A stretch of 64,000 bases of DNA from Paenibacillus ginsengarvi (GTDB taxonomy: Bacteria > Bacillota > Bacilli > Paenibacillales > NBRC-103111), in assembly GCF_003626695.1 (NCBI RefSeq), contig NZ_RBAH01000008.1, positions 1 to 64,000 of the forward strand, in the 5' to 3' direction. This document shows positions 15,062 to 22,979 of the stretch, one piece after another (position 1 is the stretch's first letter; each line of letters opens with the position of its first letter). The translations under genes and the position numbers were made by a program. The notes under the pieces are model-generated. The model was given only the letters and a program-made list of their open reading frames with translations. It searched no databases and was not told where the DNA came from.

Positions 15062-16711
15062 ATGAAGGTCAACACGTTATGGCGTACTATAAAACGGAAC
15101 AGCAACGCATGGGTTCTTTTAAGCATTACCGGGGCTCTTGGAGTTCTTCTTCCATCTCTATATATTCTGATCGGTCTCTTCCGGAAGCCGAACGAAGACT
15201 GGCAGCATATCCAGGAGTACTTGCTGCTCGATTACGCGTTCGAATCGCTTCGGCTCGTGCTCGGAACGGTTGGCTTCTCCGTACTAATCGGCGTTACGCT
15301 CGCTTGGTTCGTCGCCGCATACGAATTTCCGCTCAGGCGTTTTTTTGCCTGGGCTTTCGTGCTGCCTTTGGCGATACCGCCTTACATCGCTGCTTACACG
15401 TACGGAGACATGCTCAGCTATACTGGGAGTGTCCAACTCTTCTTTCGAAACGTGCTCGGCTGGACGCCGGATCAGAACTATTTCGACATCATGTCCATGA
15501 AGGGCGCTATCTTTATTTTTACTTTGTTTTTATTTCCTTACGTATACTTGATTACGAAAACTTTTCTCGAAAAGCAAAGCGCCGCCTATATCGAAAATGC
15601 GAGACTGCTCGGCAAAAATCCGGTTCATATTTTTTTTCGGATCGTGCTGCCGCTGTCGCAGGCGGCGATCGTCGGGGGCGCTAGCCTGGTTGCCTTCGAA
15701 GTGTTAAACGACTACGGGGTTACGAAGCATTACGGAATTCAGTCGTTTACGACCGCGATATTCAAGACGTGGTTCGGTATGTCCGACGTTGATTCCGCTC
15801 TCCGGCTCGCCGCACTGCTTATGTGCTTTATCATCGGCGTGTTCCTGATCGAGCGGCTGTTGCGTAGGCGCAGAAGATACTCCTTAACCAGTAGGACGAG
15901 GTCTCTGGCGAGAAGAAGGCTGAGAGGGGTTCCGGCTATGGCGGTATTGTTGTTCAGCTCGATTATCGTATCGTTCTCCTTTATTATTCCGGTCGTACAG
16001 CTGATCGTGTGGGCGTCTTGGACGTACAGGGACGTGCTGAACGCCAAATTTGCCGCATTGCTATGGAACACTCTGTTCATTTCCGTCGTATCGATCGTGC
16101 TGCTTATGCTGGTCGCCCTTATTGTTGCGAATGTCTGCCGCATGCACCGGACCGGATATACGCTGGTGTTGTCAAAATTGATCTCCATGGGGTATTCGAT
16201 CCCCGGGGCCGTTCTCTCCATCGGGGTACTAGCCGTGTTCATCTCGCTCGACAACAAGCTTAGCGGCCTGTATGCCGGCCTCGGCTGGGGGGGCGGCAAG
16301 CTCGTGCTCAGCATGTCCCTGGTGATGCTCGTATTCGCCTATATCATCCGTTTTCTAGCGGTGGGGTTTAACTCGATAGAGTCTGGATTCGAGAAGATCG
16401 GCAACCGGTATTCGGAGGCGTCGCGTTTGCTCGGCATGGGTATGACACGGACGTTTTTCAAAGTCGATCTGCCGATGATCAAAGGCGCTCTATTTACCGG
16501 ATGTATCCTGACGTTTTTGGAAATTGTCAAAGAGCTGCCGCTGACTTTGTTGTTACGGCCGTTTAACTTCGATACGCTGGCGACAAAAGCATATCAGTAC
16601 GCAAGCGACGAGCAGATCCATCAAGCATCAGTGCCTTCGCTGCTCATTATTGCTGTCGGCATGCTGTCCGTCTATTTCTATCACTGGCTAGGAGAGAAGC
16701 GATCCCAATGA
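15062..16711 (+). CDS. Ferric-iron ABC transporter permease (FbpB type, fused)
   Basis: 549 residues with about 12 membrane segments in two homologous halves, the fused FbpB/ThiP arrangement. Each half has an EAA-type cytoplasmic loop that contacts the ATPase: ENARLLGKNPVHIFFRIVLP and EASRLLGMGMTRTFFKVDLP. It begins 13 bp after the binding-protein stop and its stop overlaps the ATPase start by 4 nt. Confidence 0.93.
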   Translation: MKVNTLWRTIKRNSNAWVLLSITGALGVLLPSLYILIGLFRKPNEDWQHIQEYLLLDYAFESLRLVLGTVGFSVLIGVTLAWFVAAYEFPLRRFFAWAFVLPLAIPPYIAAYTYGDMLSYTGSVQLFFRNVLGWTPDQNYFDIMSMKGAIFIFTLFLFPYVYLITKTFLEKQSAAYIENARLLGKNPVHIFFRIVLPLSQAAIVGGASLVAFEVLNDYGVTKHYGIQSFTTAIFKTWFGMSDVDSALRLAALLMCFIIGVFLIERLLRRRRRYSLTSRTRSLARRRLRGVPAMAVLLFSSIIVSFSFIIPVVQLIVWASWTYRDVLNAKFAALLWNTLFISVVSIVLLMLVALIVANVCRMHRTGYTLVLSKLISMGYSIPGAVLSIGVLAVFISLDNKLSGLYAGLGWGGGKLVLSMSLVMLVFAYIIRFLAVGFNSIESGFEKIGNRYSEASRLLGMGMTRTFFKVDLPMIKGALFTGCILTFLEIVKELPLTLLLRPFNFDTLATKAYQYASDEQIHQASVPSLLIIAVGMLSVYFYHWLGEKRSQ

Positions 16712-17367
16712 CCTTTTTCGAAATGTCCAACATTACTTTTCAATACGATAAAGGAAACGAAAGCGTGCTGTACGGGTTCTCGATGCAATTAGAGCGGGGG
16801 GAGCTCGTAGGCGTGCTCGGACATAGCGGATGCGGAAAAAGTACGCTACTGCGGTTAATAGCCGGGCTAGAGGCACCACATTCGGGCCGTATCGTTATCG
16901 GCGGAACGACAATGGTCGATTCGAATGTATTCGTCGGCCCCGAGTCACGCGGCGTCGGGATGGTGTTTCAGGATTATGCGTTATTCCCGCATCTGACCGT
17001 CGAGAACAACATCTTGTTCGGTCTACACCGGTTATCGAAGAAAGATCGGGCGGCTAGGAAGGACGAGATGCTTGAGCTTGTGCAGCTGCACGAATATGCC
17101 AAGAGGTACCCTCACGAGCTTAGCGGGGGACAGCAACAACGCGTCGCGTTCGCCCGGGCTCTTGCTCCAAGGCCGTCCATTTTACTGATGGATGAGCCAT
17201 TCAGCAACCTGGATAGCGGTCTGAAAGGTAAAATCCGCGGTGAATTGAAACAGCTGCTGCGTGCTGCTAATATCACCTCGATTCTCGTCACCCACGATAA
17301 GGAAGATGCGGATGCGATCTGCGATCGGATCGTCCTATTGGAACGCAAGGCTGTGCTATCATGTTAG
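16708..17367 (+). CDS. Ferric-iron ABC transporter ATP-binding protein
   Basis: 219 residues. Walker A GHSGCGKST, Q-loop MVFQDYALFPH, signature LSGGQQQR, Walker B ILLMDEP and H-loop VTHDKEDA are all intact. FbpC relatives are usually about 350 residues with a C-terminal regulatory domain; this one ends right after the NBD (VLLERKAVLSC), so it is either a short ThiQ-like form or has lost its tail. The following fragment of an unrelated ABC exporter overlaps its last codons, which hints at a deletion fusion. Confidence 0.9.
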   Translation: MTFFEMSNITFQYDKGNESVLYGFSMQLERGELVGVLGHSGCGKSTLLRLIAGLEAPHSGRIVIGGTTMVDSNVFVGPESRGVGMVFQDYALFPHLTVENNILFGLHRLSKKDRAARKDEMLELVQLHEYAKRYPHELSGGQQQRVAFARALAPRPSILLMDEPFSNLDSGLKGKIRGELKQLLRAANITSILVTHDKEDADAICDRIVLLERKAVLSC

Positions 17368-17501
17368 ACAGGTTTCGTGGTTATGAAGCGCAACAGCAGG
17401 AGCAATTTCAAGCTAATATGGACCTACAGAACGCGCTAGTGGAAACCATCGGCCTCATGCGTACCGTGAAGGCATTTGTAGCCGATGCTGAAAACCGTTG
17501 A
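17361..17501 (+). pseudogene. Fragment of ABC exporter transmembrane domain
   Basis: 46 residues from an ATG overlapping the ATPase stop: FRGYEAQQQEQFQANMDLQN, then ALVETIGLMRTVKAFVADAE. The pattern E(T/S)-x-x-G-x-R-T-V-K-A-F is typical of the coupling-helix region of exporter-type ABC membrane domains. There are no membrane segments or NBD around it, so it is a remnant. Confidence 0.45.
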
Positions 17502-17623
17502 ATATGTTGGTATGTGAAGAAGTGAGCTTGTGAACAAGGCCGGTAGGACATCGTGCGAGAAGGTGATAGTTTACGTAACCAAAAAAAGCGGGAGCAAGCT
17601 GCGGTTTGCAGAGCAGGTGTAGA

Positions 17624-17672
17624 AGGCAGCCCTTCGGCAATTGGACCGAAGGGCTGCCTATTGTCTTTTTTC
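17624..17672 (+). terminator. Strong intrinsic terminator
   Basis: AGGCAGCCCTTCGG / CCGAAGGGCTGCCT, a perfect 14-bp stem, followed by ATTGTCTTTTTTC. Ends the iron-transport operon. Confidence 0.9.
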
Positions 17673-17909
17673 TACTGCGTATTCGCGTTATCCGAATGAA
17701 CTTATAGTCCAAACCATTGAACTGGATGAACATTCCTTGTTTAGCGGTATTGATGCATAATAGAAATGCAAGTTATAAACGGAACTTAGTTCCGTATAGT
17801 AGAACATCGGAGGTTGTTGGCTTACAGGTGTTTACAGGGAATTATGCCGGGAACTATTCCTTGCGGCCATTGGCTCCGATTTCAGCTTGTGAATAATGAA
17901 AGTGGTTAA

Positions 17910-18045
17910 ATGAACATTGCAACTAAAAGGGGGACTTCCGTACGAATCAGAACAATAACTATATCAAGCATGCTGTTTGCGAATGTGTTGCTTTTTACCG
18001 GCTGCGCGGGACAAGGTAATGGTACACCGGCTGGGAGGGGGAGTT
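17910..18045 (+). pseudogene. Lipoprotein 5' remnant
   Basis: An ATG frame gives a signal peptide with an intact lipobox (ISSMLFANVLLFTGCAG) but loses coding sense after about 45 residues and runs out of frame into the next gene. It shares TTGCTTTTTACCGG with the following truncated gene, suggesting tandem duplication of related binding-protein 5' ends. Confidence 0.4.
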
Positions 18046-18054
18046 CTCGTGCTT

Positions 18055-18366
18055 ATGAAGAAGGCCGTTTCGACAAGCGCACTGCTTGCGCTTGCATTGC
18101 TTTTTACCGGGTTTGGAGAAAAACCAAATTCAACGTCGGAGACGAAAGAGAAAGCTCTGGACAAGCCGCCGGAACCGGTAACGCTAAAGTTTTACACCAA
18201 GTCGCCGATCGATGATTTCGAGAAATATATTAACCAACATGTCAAAAAGAAGTTTCCGCACGTCACTCTGCAAGTCGTCGAGAACAAAAAAGGCAGCGAC
18301 AGCGGCGATACCGCCGGTACGGGGCAAATCTATATTGACACAAATACACCCACAATCAACTCATGA
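18055..18366 (+). pseudogene. Truncated extracellular solute-binding protein
   Basis: 103 residues. GGGAGGGGGAG precedes ATG 18055. The signal peptide has LLFTGFG where a lipobox Cys would be expected, so lipidation is lost. KPPEPVTLKFYTKSPIDDFE and FPHVTLQVVE match the opening of family-1 binding proteins (about 440 residues). The frame is cut by a 55-bp palindrome and stops inside it. It resembles the intact minus-strand binding protein at 22980 in outline only. Confidence 0.6.
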
Positions 18367-18388
18367 TTGCGGGTGTATTTGTGTCAAT
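18334..18388. repeat. 55-bp near-perfect palindrome
   Basis: Two 25-nt arms with a single mismatch flank a 5-nt loop: the left arm starts ATTGACACAAATACACCC and the right arm ends GGGTGTATTTGTGTCAAT. It interrupts the binding-protein remnant. There is no T-run, so it is not a normal terminator; a miniature mobile element or the end of a lost element is possible. Confidence 0.8.
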
Positions 18389-18474
18389 AAATCGAATGGG
18401 GGTGTCGGGGCGGGTCCAAGCCCTTTCATTCCTTCGTTACACCATGAGGTGTAATTTAAAACAATACAAATTTA

Positions 18475-18503
18475 TTGTTAAACGATAAATAATATGCTAA
18501 AAT
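18475..18503 (+). promoter_or_regulatory. Promoter of DUF2975 gene
   Basis: TTGTTA, 17-nt spacer, TAAAAT with an upstream TGC (extended -10), 33 bp before the start codon. Confidence 0.6.
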
Positions 18504-18535
18504 CATGTTGTCGTTGAATAAGTGAGGTGTATTAA

Positions 18536-19015
18536 ATGATTGTTAAACGAGGTTCAACCACGTTCTTAAAGGTAATTATTTTTCTGGCTGGAATTGCAGT
18601 GCTTGCTTTGTGTATCTGGTTGCCTGAGATAGCCGTTAGAGATGCAAAGGTACATCCAGATACGGCCTACTTCCTAATCCCCTTTTTAGTATGTGCATAC
18701 GGATTCTGTATTGCGTTTTCTGTTGCGCTGTATCAAGCATATAAACTATTAACCTACATTGAAAAGAACAATGCTTTCTCTGAATTATCGCTTAAATCTT
18801 TGAAGATTATAAAGAAATGTGCTTTTACAGTCATTTTCCTCATTTTGTTAGCAATCGTAAGCTTAAGGGTGCTTGCTAAAGTTACAGATAGTGATGATGC
18901 AGCGGGTCCTACATCATTATGTTTAATGGGTATTTTAGCAACAAGTATCATCGCAGCCATTGTGGACGCACTTCAAAAGCCATTAAAAAATGCCCCAGAT
19001 ATAAAAAATGAATGA
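18536..19015 (+). CDS. DUF2975 family membrane protein
   Basis: 159 residues with four membrane helices (about 9-30, 44-68, 92-113, 128-150) and the family-typical linker YKLLTYIEKNNAFSELSLKS LKIIKKC between helices 2 and 3. GTGAGGTG precedes the ATG by 7 nt. DUF2975 genes are normally followed by a short XRE/YozG-type regulator; none is present here, so the usual partner is missing. Function unknown. AT-rich compared with neighbours. Confidence 0.85.
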   Translation: MIVKRGSTTFLKVIIFLAGIAVLALCIWLPEIAVRDAKVHPDTAYFLIPFLVCAYGFCIAFSVALYQAYKLLTYIEKNNAFSELSLKSLKIIKKCAFTVIFLILLAIVSLRVLAKVTDSDDAAGPTSLCLMGILATSIIAAIVDALQKPLKNAPDIKNE

Positions 19016-19123
19016 TTACAATTTTGGGAAAAAGGAAGGAAGTTATCTTGAACAGTAGGTGCGATCAACAAAAGCAATATTGCAATTAAACGCCGAATTC
19101 AGTATGATCAAAGGGACAACTTT

Positions 19124-19200
19124 CAAGGGTTGCGTGTGACTGGCGGAACATGGGGAACCATGAGGGAGCATGCAATGGTAACGGCCGTACGCCTGGGCAG
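19124..19200 (+). promoter_or_regulatory. ZTP (pfl) riboswitch
   Basis: The RNA contains the invariant pfl blocks in order: GTGTGACTGGCGGAACATGG, AACCATGAGGGAGCATGC, and GGCCGTACGCCTGGGCAG. These form the ZTP aptamer with its pseudoknot. ZTP/ZMP accumulates when 10-formyl-tetrahydrofolate is short, and the riboswitch then turns on purine and folate genes. It directly precedes a terminator and purT, a known target. Confidence 0.93.
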
Positions 19201-19236
19201 AAGTAAGGATACAAGTGATCCTTGCTTCTTTTTATT
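19199..19236 (+). terminator. ZTP-riboswitch expression-platform terminator
   Basis: AGAAGTAAGGAT / ATCCTTGCTTCT stem followed by TTTTTATTTTTT, starting at the 3' edge of the aptamer, so ligand binding can plausibly prevent its formation. Confidence 0.9.
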
Positions 19237-19283
19237 TTTTGCAGGAGACTCGCATCCGAACACGATGAAATGAGGGACGAAAT

Positions 19284-20444
19284 ATGCTGAAGACGAAAAA
19301 AATGATGTTGCTAGGTTCCGGCGAATTGGGTAAAGAGGTGCTCATCGAAGCCCAGCGCTTAGGGATCGAAACGATCGCGGTCGACCGCTATCCCCATGCG
19401 CCTGCGATGCAGGTTGCCCACCGCAGTTATGTGATCGATATGCTAGACGCCAACCGGCTCCGTTATATAATCGAGCAGGAGCAGCCGGATCTGATCGTTC
19501 CCGAGATCGAAGCGCTCGCGACCTCGGAGCTCGTAAAGCTGGAGGACGAAGGCTTCCGCGTCATCCCGACGGCGAGAGCCGCGAGATTAACGATGGACCG
19601 TGAAGGCATACGCCGGCTCGCTGCCGAGAAGCTGGGACTCCGCACAGCCGGTTACCGGTTTGCCGATACGTACGAGCAGTTCGTTCAAGCCGTGAAGGAG
19701 ACCGGCTTCCCTTGCGTCATCAAGCCGCTTATGAGCTCGTCCGGCAAAGGGCAAAGCGTATGCCGCGCCGAGAGCGACATCGAGAAGTGCTGGAATATCG
19801 CGATGGAGGGCGGCCGGGTCCAGAACGGCCGGGTCATCATTGAGGAGTTCATCCGGTTCCAATCGGAAATTACGCTGCTTACGGTTCGCTCGGTCAGCGG
19901 TACGAGCTTCTGCGCGCCGATCGGCCATATTCAGGAAAGCGGAGACTATATTGAGTCGTGGCAGCCCCATGCGATGACGCAGCAGCAGTTTGACGAAGCG
20001 AAGCATATCGCCAAAACGATCACGGACGAGCTCGGAGGCTACGGCTTGTTCGGAGTCGAGCTGTTTCTGACCGATGATGGCGTGTACTTCAGCGAAGTGT
20101 CGCCGCGACCTCACGATACGGGGCTGGTGACGCTAGTGACGCAAAATTTGTCCGAATTCGCGATTCACGTTCGCGCTATTCTGGGCTACCCGATTCCGGA
20201 GATCGTGCTCCTGACGTCGGGAGCGAGCCGTCCGCTGAAGGCGGAACGCGAGTACGAAGATTACAGCGTTAACGGAGTGGAGGAAGCGTTGTCCGTTCCG
20301 AACACGCAGGTGCGTATTTTTGGCAAACCGGTCACGAAAAAAGGCCGTCGCATGGCCGTAGCGTTGTCGACGGCCGCTTCCGCCGAAGAAGCGCGCGTTC
20401 GCGCGAAGCAAGCTTTGGACAGCTTGTACATCGAGGGAGAGTAA
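19284..20444 (+). CDS. purT: Formate-dependent phosphoribosylglycinamide formyltransferase
   Basis: 386 residues, the normal PurT length. It makes formyl-GAR from GAR, formate and ATP, bypassing 10-formyl-THF in purine synthesis. N-terminal nucleotide-fold [19 protein letters not shown] and the ATP-grasp core ([52 protein letters not shown]) are all present. AGGGACG precedes the ATG. Control by the ZTP riboswitch fits: the folate-independent enzyme is induced when folate is limiting. Confidence 0.97.
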   Translation: MLKTKKMMLLGSGELGKEVLIEAQRLGIETIAVDRYPHAPAMQVAHRSYVIDMLDANRLRYIIEQEQPDLIVPEIEALATSELVKLEDEGFRVIPTARAARLTMDREGIRRLAAEKLGLRTAGYRFADTYEQFVQAVKETGFPCVIKPLMSSSGKGQSVCRAESDIEKCWNIAMEGGRVQNGRVIIEEFIRFQSEITLLTVRSVSGTSFCAPIGHIQESGDYIESWQPHAMTQQQFDEAKHIAKTITDELGGYGLFGVELFLTDDGVYFSEVSPRPHDTGLVTLVTQNLSEFAIHVRAILGYPIPEIVLLTSGASRPLKAEREYEDYSVNGVEEALSVPNTQVRIFGKPVTKKGRRMAVALSTAASAEEARVRAKQALDSLYIEGE

Positions 20445-20467
20445 AGCTGCAGCATAATGCGTCCAGG

Positions 20468-20503
20468 CAAGGTCAGCCGCCCAGGCTGGCTTTGTTTGTT
20501 TTT
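20468..20503 (+). terminator. Intrinsic terminator after purT
   Basis: CAAGGTCAGCC pairs with GGCTGGCTTTG over a 5-nt loop, followed by a T-rich tract TTTGTTTTT. Confidence 0.7.
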
Positions 20504-20560
20504 GGCGGAGCGGATAGATTGGCTATAACCGGTTTTTCTCGCAAGCGCGAACGCTTCTCC

Positions 20561-20569
20561 TGATATAAT
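20561..20569 (+). promoter_or_regulatory. Extended -10 promoter element
   Basis: TGATATAAT (TGn plus consensus TATAAT) 34 bp before the acetyltransferase start; no good -35. Confidence 0.4.
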
Positions 20570-20602
20570 CGAGAAAACACAAGAGGAGAGCCGGATCTAA
20601 TT

Positions 20603-21499
20603 ATGGAATCCTATTACAAATTGGATGAACAATTGGAACTGAAGCAGGCTGACTCCAGAGCATTTGCGATCCATTATACGGCGTACCGCGAGAACGTTTT
20701 TTTCAGACAGAGCTGGGACAGGCGAGTCGCTATATTTGGAGAAGAGCCATCTTGCTACTGGATTACGAGCTATGGGCGAAAGATCGGCGGAGTATGCTTG
20801 AAGCCGAATTCCATGTGGGCCTTGTTCCTGATCCCGCCGTTTACCGATCTGTTTCAAGTGTTAATTCCGCTGAAACGCCTTCTGCGGCAATGCGCGGATT
20901 TTCAGCAAGATATCCAAGTATACGGGATACTGCCCTATCAGAAAGAGAGCTTTTTGCGGCTCGGATTTCGGCCTACGGAAGCCAGGCGGGTCATGATCCG
21001 GCCTACCGAACTTTTCGCAGCGCCAAAGTGGGGAGAAGACGTGGTCGCCAAGCCGCCTGACGCGAGTCAACTGGAGCGGATCGCCGAGCTTTTCGTGGAC
21101 TGCTACGGGGGAGACGACGGAATCGGCTATCCTGCGCCGAATACGTTAGCCGATCATTCCTCGGCACTCGAATATTACTTCAGCCACAATGATAAGCCGC
21201 TTCTGAGAGATGCGTCGACGATACTCTACGACAAACAGAGCGGTGAAATGATCGCAGCATGTCTGGTATCCGTGTGGGAGGACTTGCCCCTGTTTTCCGA
21301 TATCGCGGTAAGACCGGCGTACCGGGGACAACACTGCGCAACGGGCATGTTGAAAAAAGCGATCACAGCGCTGCATTCACACTATGAGGTGGTACGGCTA
21401 TTCGTAACAATCGGAAACCCGGCCGAATCGCTGTATTACGGTCTGGGCTTTTATCCCGGGCTGGAGCAGACGACCTTCCGTCTTCCCGTTCGAGCCTGA
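20603..21499 (+). CDS. GNAT family N-acetyltransferase (two-domain)
   Basis: 298 residues. The C-terminal half is a GNAT domain with the acetyl-CoA loop IAVRPAYRGQHCATGMLKKA and the closing LFVTIGNPAESLYYGLGFYP. The N-terminal half (IHYTAYRENVFFRQSWDRRV; VYGILPYQKESFLRLGFRPT) looks like a degenerate first GNAT repeat. Substrate unknown. AGGAG is 13 nt or more from the ATG, long for this genome, but the upstream region has no other start. Stands alone after the purT terminator. Confidence 0.87.
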   Translation: MESYYKLDEQLELKQADSRAFAIHYTAYRENVFFRQSWDRRVAIFGEEPSCYWITSYGRKIGGVCLKPNSMWALFLIPPFTDLFQVLIPLKRLLRQCADFQQDIQVYGILPYQKESFLRLGFRPTEARRVMIRPTELFAAPKWGEDVVAKPPDASQLERIAELFVDCYGGDDGIGYPAPNTLADHSSALEYYFSHNDKPLLRDASTILYDKQSGEMIAACLVSVWEDLPLFSDIAVRPAYRGQHCATGMLKKAITALHSHYEVVRLFVTIGNPAESLYYGLGFYPGLEQTTFRLPVRA

Positions 21500-21532
21500 G
21501 TCACCGCGCGGACAAGCCCGCTGTTTATTTGC

Positions 21533-21560
21533 TGGACATTCCGTTTACATCTGATACAAT
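21533..21560 (+). promoter_or_regulatory. Promoter upstream of GreA-like gene
   Basis: TGGACA, 16-nt spacer, TACAAT. It is followed at 21571-21590 by a small CCTCCT/AGGAGG hairpin and CTCTATTTTC, which may attenuate the transcript. Confidence 0.5.
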
Positions 21561-21679
21561 GACGATATAGGCCTCCTACTTGCAGGAGGTCTCTATTTTC
21601 ATACGGGGAGTGATTATGATGATCAGAGTTCATTGCGCAATCACATTCAACGGTCAACGGGAAGGAGGGGTGATCTTCC

Positions 21680-22141
21680 ATGAACCCTAGTTTTCTGCAG
21701 ACATCTAGAAGTCAATTGGTAAATCAGCTCGTCTTTTTTGACGAAGAGAAAACGAATTTCTTGAATCAATATTTTCCAAATATAAGCCCGGAGCGAAATA
21801 AAATCGACCGGATGCTGTCCGTATATACGACGACATTGGAGCAGATGTTTTCCGATTACAGCTATGAAACTCTTAATTCCATTGTGCTGATCGGCAGCGA
21901 GGTGAACCTGAAGTATATGGATGACGGTTCGGCGGAAACGTATACGATCGTGTTTCCGCATCAAGCGAACCTGAGTCAAAACCGGGTCTCCTTCTTGTCT
22001 CCCGTTGGGAGCCAGCTGCTGTTAACGCCCGTCAACGAGACGAGGCAGTTAGGAACCCCTGCGGGGGAAATTGAAGTGAAGCTGGAGCAAATTCGCTTTA
22101 CGCTATCTGGCGAGGTCCAGTCGGCGCTTCATGAACTATGA
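21680..22141 (+). CDS. GreA/GreB C-terminal domain protein
   Basis: 153 residues. The N-terminal half is helical but lacks the clear coiled-coil tip acidic residues of GreA. The C-terminal half (VLIGSEVNLKYMDDGSAETY; FLSPVGSQLL; GEIEVKLEQIRF) is the GreA/GreB FKBP-like domain that docks on the RNA polymerase secondary channel rim. Closer in type to Rnk/Gre-like regulators than to a cleavage factor. AAGGAGGGGTGAT is well placed before the ATG. Confidence 0.85.
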   Translation: MNPSFLQTSRSQLVNQLVFFDEEKTNFLNQYFPNISPERNKIDRMLSVYTTTLEQMFSDYSYETLNSIVLIGSEVNLKYMDDGSAETYTIVFPHQANLSQNRVSFLSPVGSQLLLTPVNETRQLGTPAGEIEVKLEQIRFTLSGEVQSALHEL

Positions 22142-22148
22142 AAATTGC

Positions 22149-22185
22149 GCAGCCTTTTCAATGCGAAAGGGCTGCTTTTTAAGTT
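22149..22185 (+). terminator. Intrinsic terminator
   Basis: GCAGCCTTTTC / GAAAGGGCTGC stem, 5-nt loop, then TTTTTAA; lies between the convergent GreA-like and HAD genes. Confidence 0.8.
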
Positions 22186-22894
22186 ACAAGCTTTGAATCT
22201 CGCTGAGAGTGCGTACGGTCCGGTAGGGAATGACAGATGTAGGAGGCTCGATGCCTTTGTGGTTGACCCAGATGCTGCGAATGCCTAGACTCTGCGGAGC
22301 GACTACTTCCCAGATGTAGTTGTCCCCGACCATCCATGCTTCCTCCTTCGTAACGGATAGCTGCTCCAGTGCATGTAAATAAACGCTCGGGTCCGGTTTG
22401 CCGGCGCCGAACTCGCCTTCGATCAAGATGCAGTCGAAGTAAGGAGCCAGCTGAAACCGCTCGATTTTGGCGCGCTGTGCGGCCGAGGCTCCGTTGGTCA
22501 GCAGGGCGAGCTTCGTACCGGCGCTGCGGAGATGGGCTATCGTTTCAATAGCGCCCGGAAAAGGGCAAACGGCTTTATTGCGGTCGATGTCGTAATCGAC
22601 GGCGATGCGTTCGCTCAGCTTCGGGTCATGTACGTTAAAAGGTTCAAGGGCGACCGATATGATGTTCGCTCTGGCCCGATCAAGGTCCATACGGCCGATG
22701 CGATGCCGCTCCGGATCGCTCCAATACCATCGCGCCTGCTCCCGGATCGAGCGGATTACTTCTTCGATCCGGGTGTCGTCGTAGTCGGGAAGATGGGTGC
22801 GGCATGCTTTGGTCCAGGAGAGCTGAAGATCAATGCCTTGATCGTGGGAAATAATCGTGTCGTCGAGATCGAGCAGCATAGCTTTCGGTAACAT
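22184..22894 (-). CDS. HAD-family hydrolase
   Basis: 236 residues with the four HAD motifs: DLDDT (nucleophile Asp9), ALLTNG, the lysine in FGAGKPDPSVY and MVGDNYIWEV. The size and cap insertion (WYWSDPERHRIGRMDLDRAR) match HAD-IA phosphatases such as YjjG/phosphoglycolate-phosphatase-like enzymes. Substrate not predictable. GGGGGCG precedes the ATG. Single-gene unit convergent with the GreA-like gene. Confidence 0.92.
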   Translation of the reverse strand: MLPKAMLLDLDDTIISHDQGIDLQLSWTKACRTHLPDYDDTRIEEVIRSIREQARWYWSDPERHRIGRMDLDRARANIISVALEPFNVHDPKLSERIAVDYDIDRNKAVCPFPGAIETIAHLRSAGTKLALLTNGASAAQRAKIERFQLAPYFDCILIEGEFGAGKPDPSVYLHALEQLSVTKEEAWMVGDNYIWEVVAPQSLGIRSIWVNHKGIEPPTSVIPYRTVRTLSEIQSL

Positions 22895-22979
22895 GTATGC
22901 GCCCCCGTCCGGTCGGTTATTCGGTATGGCTTGAACGCCATATTACCGTTATATCATACCTCGCGGGGGAGCGGACCGG

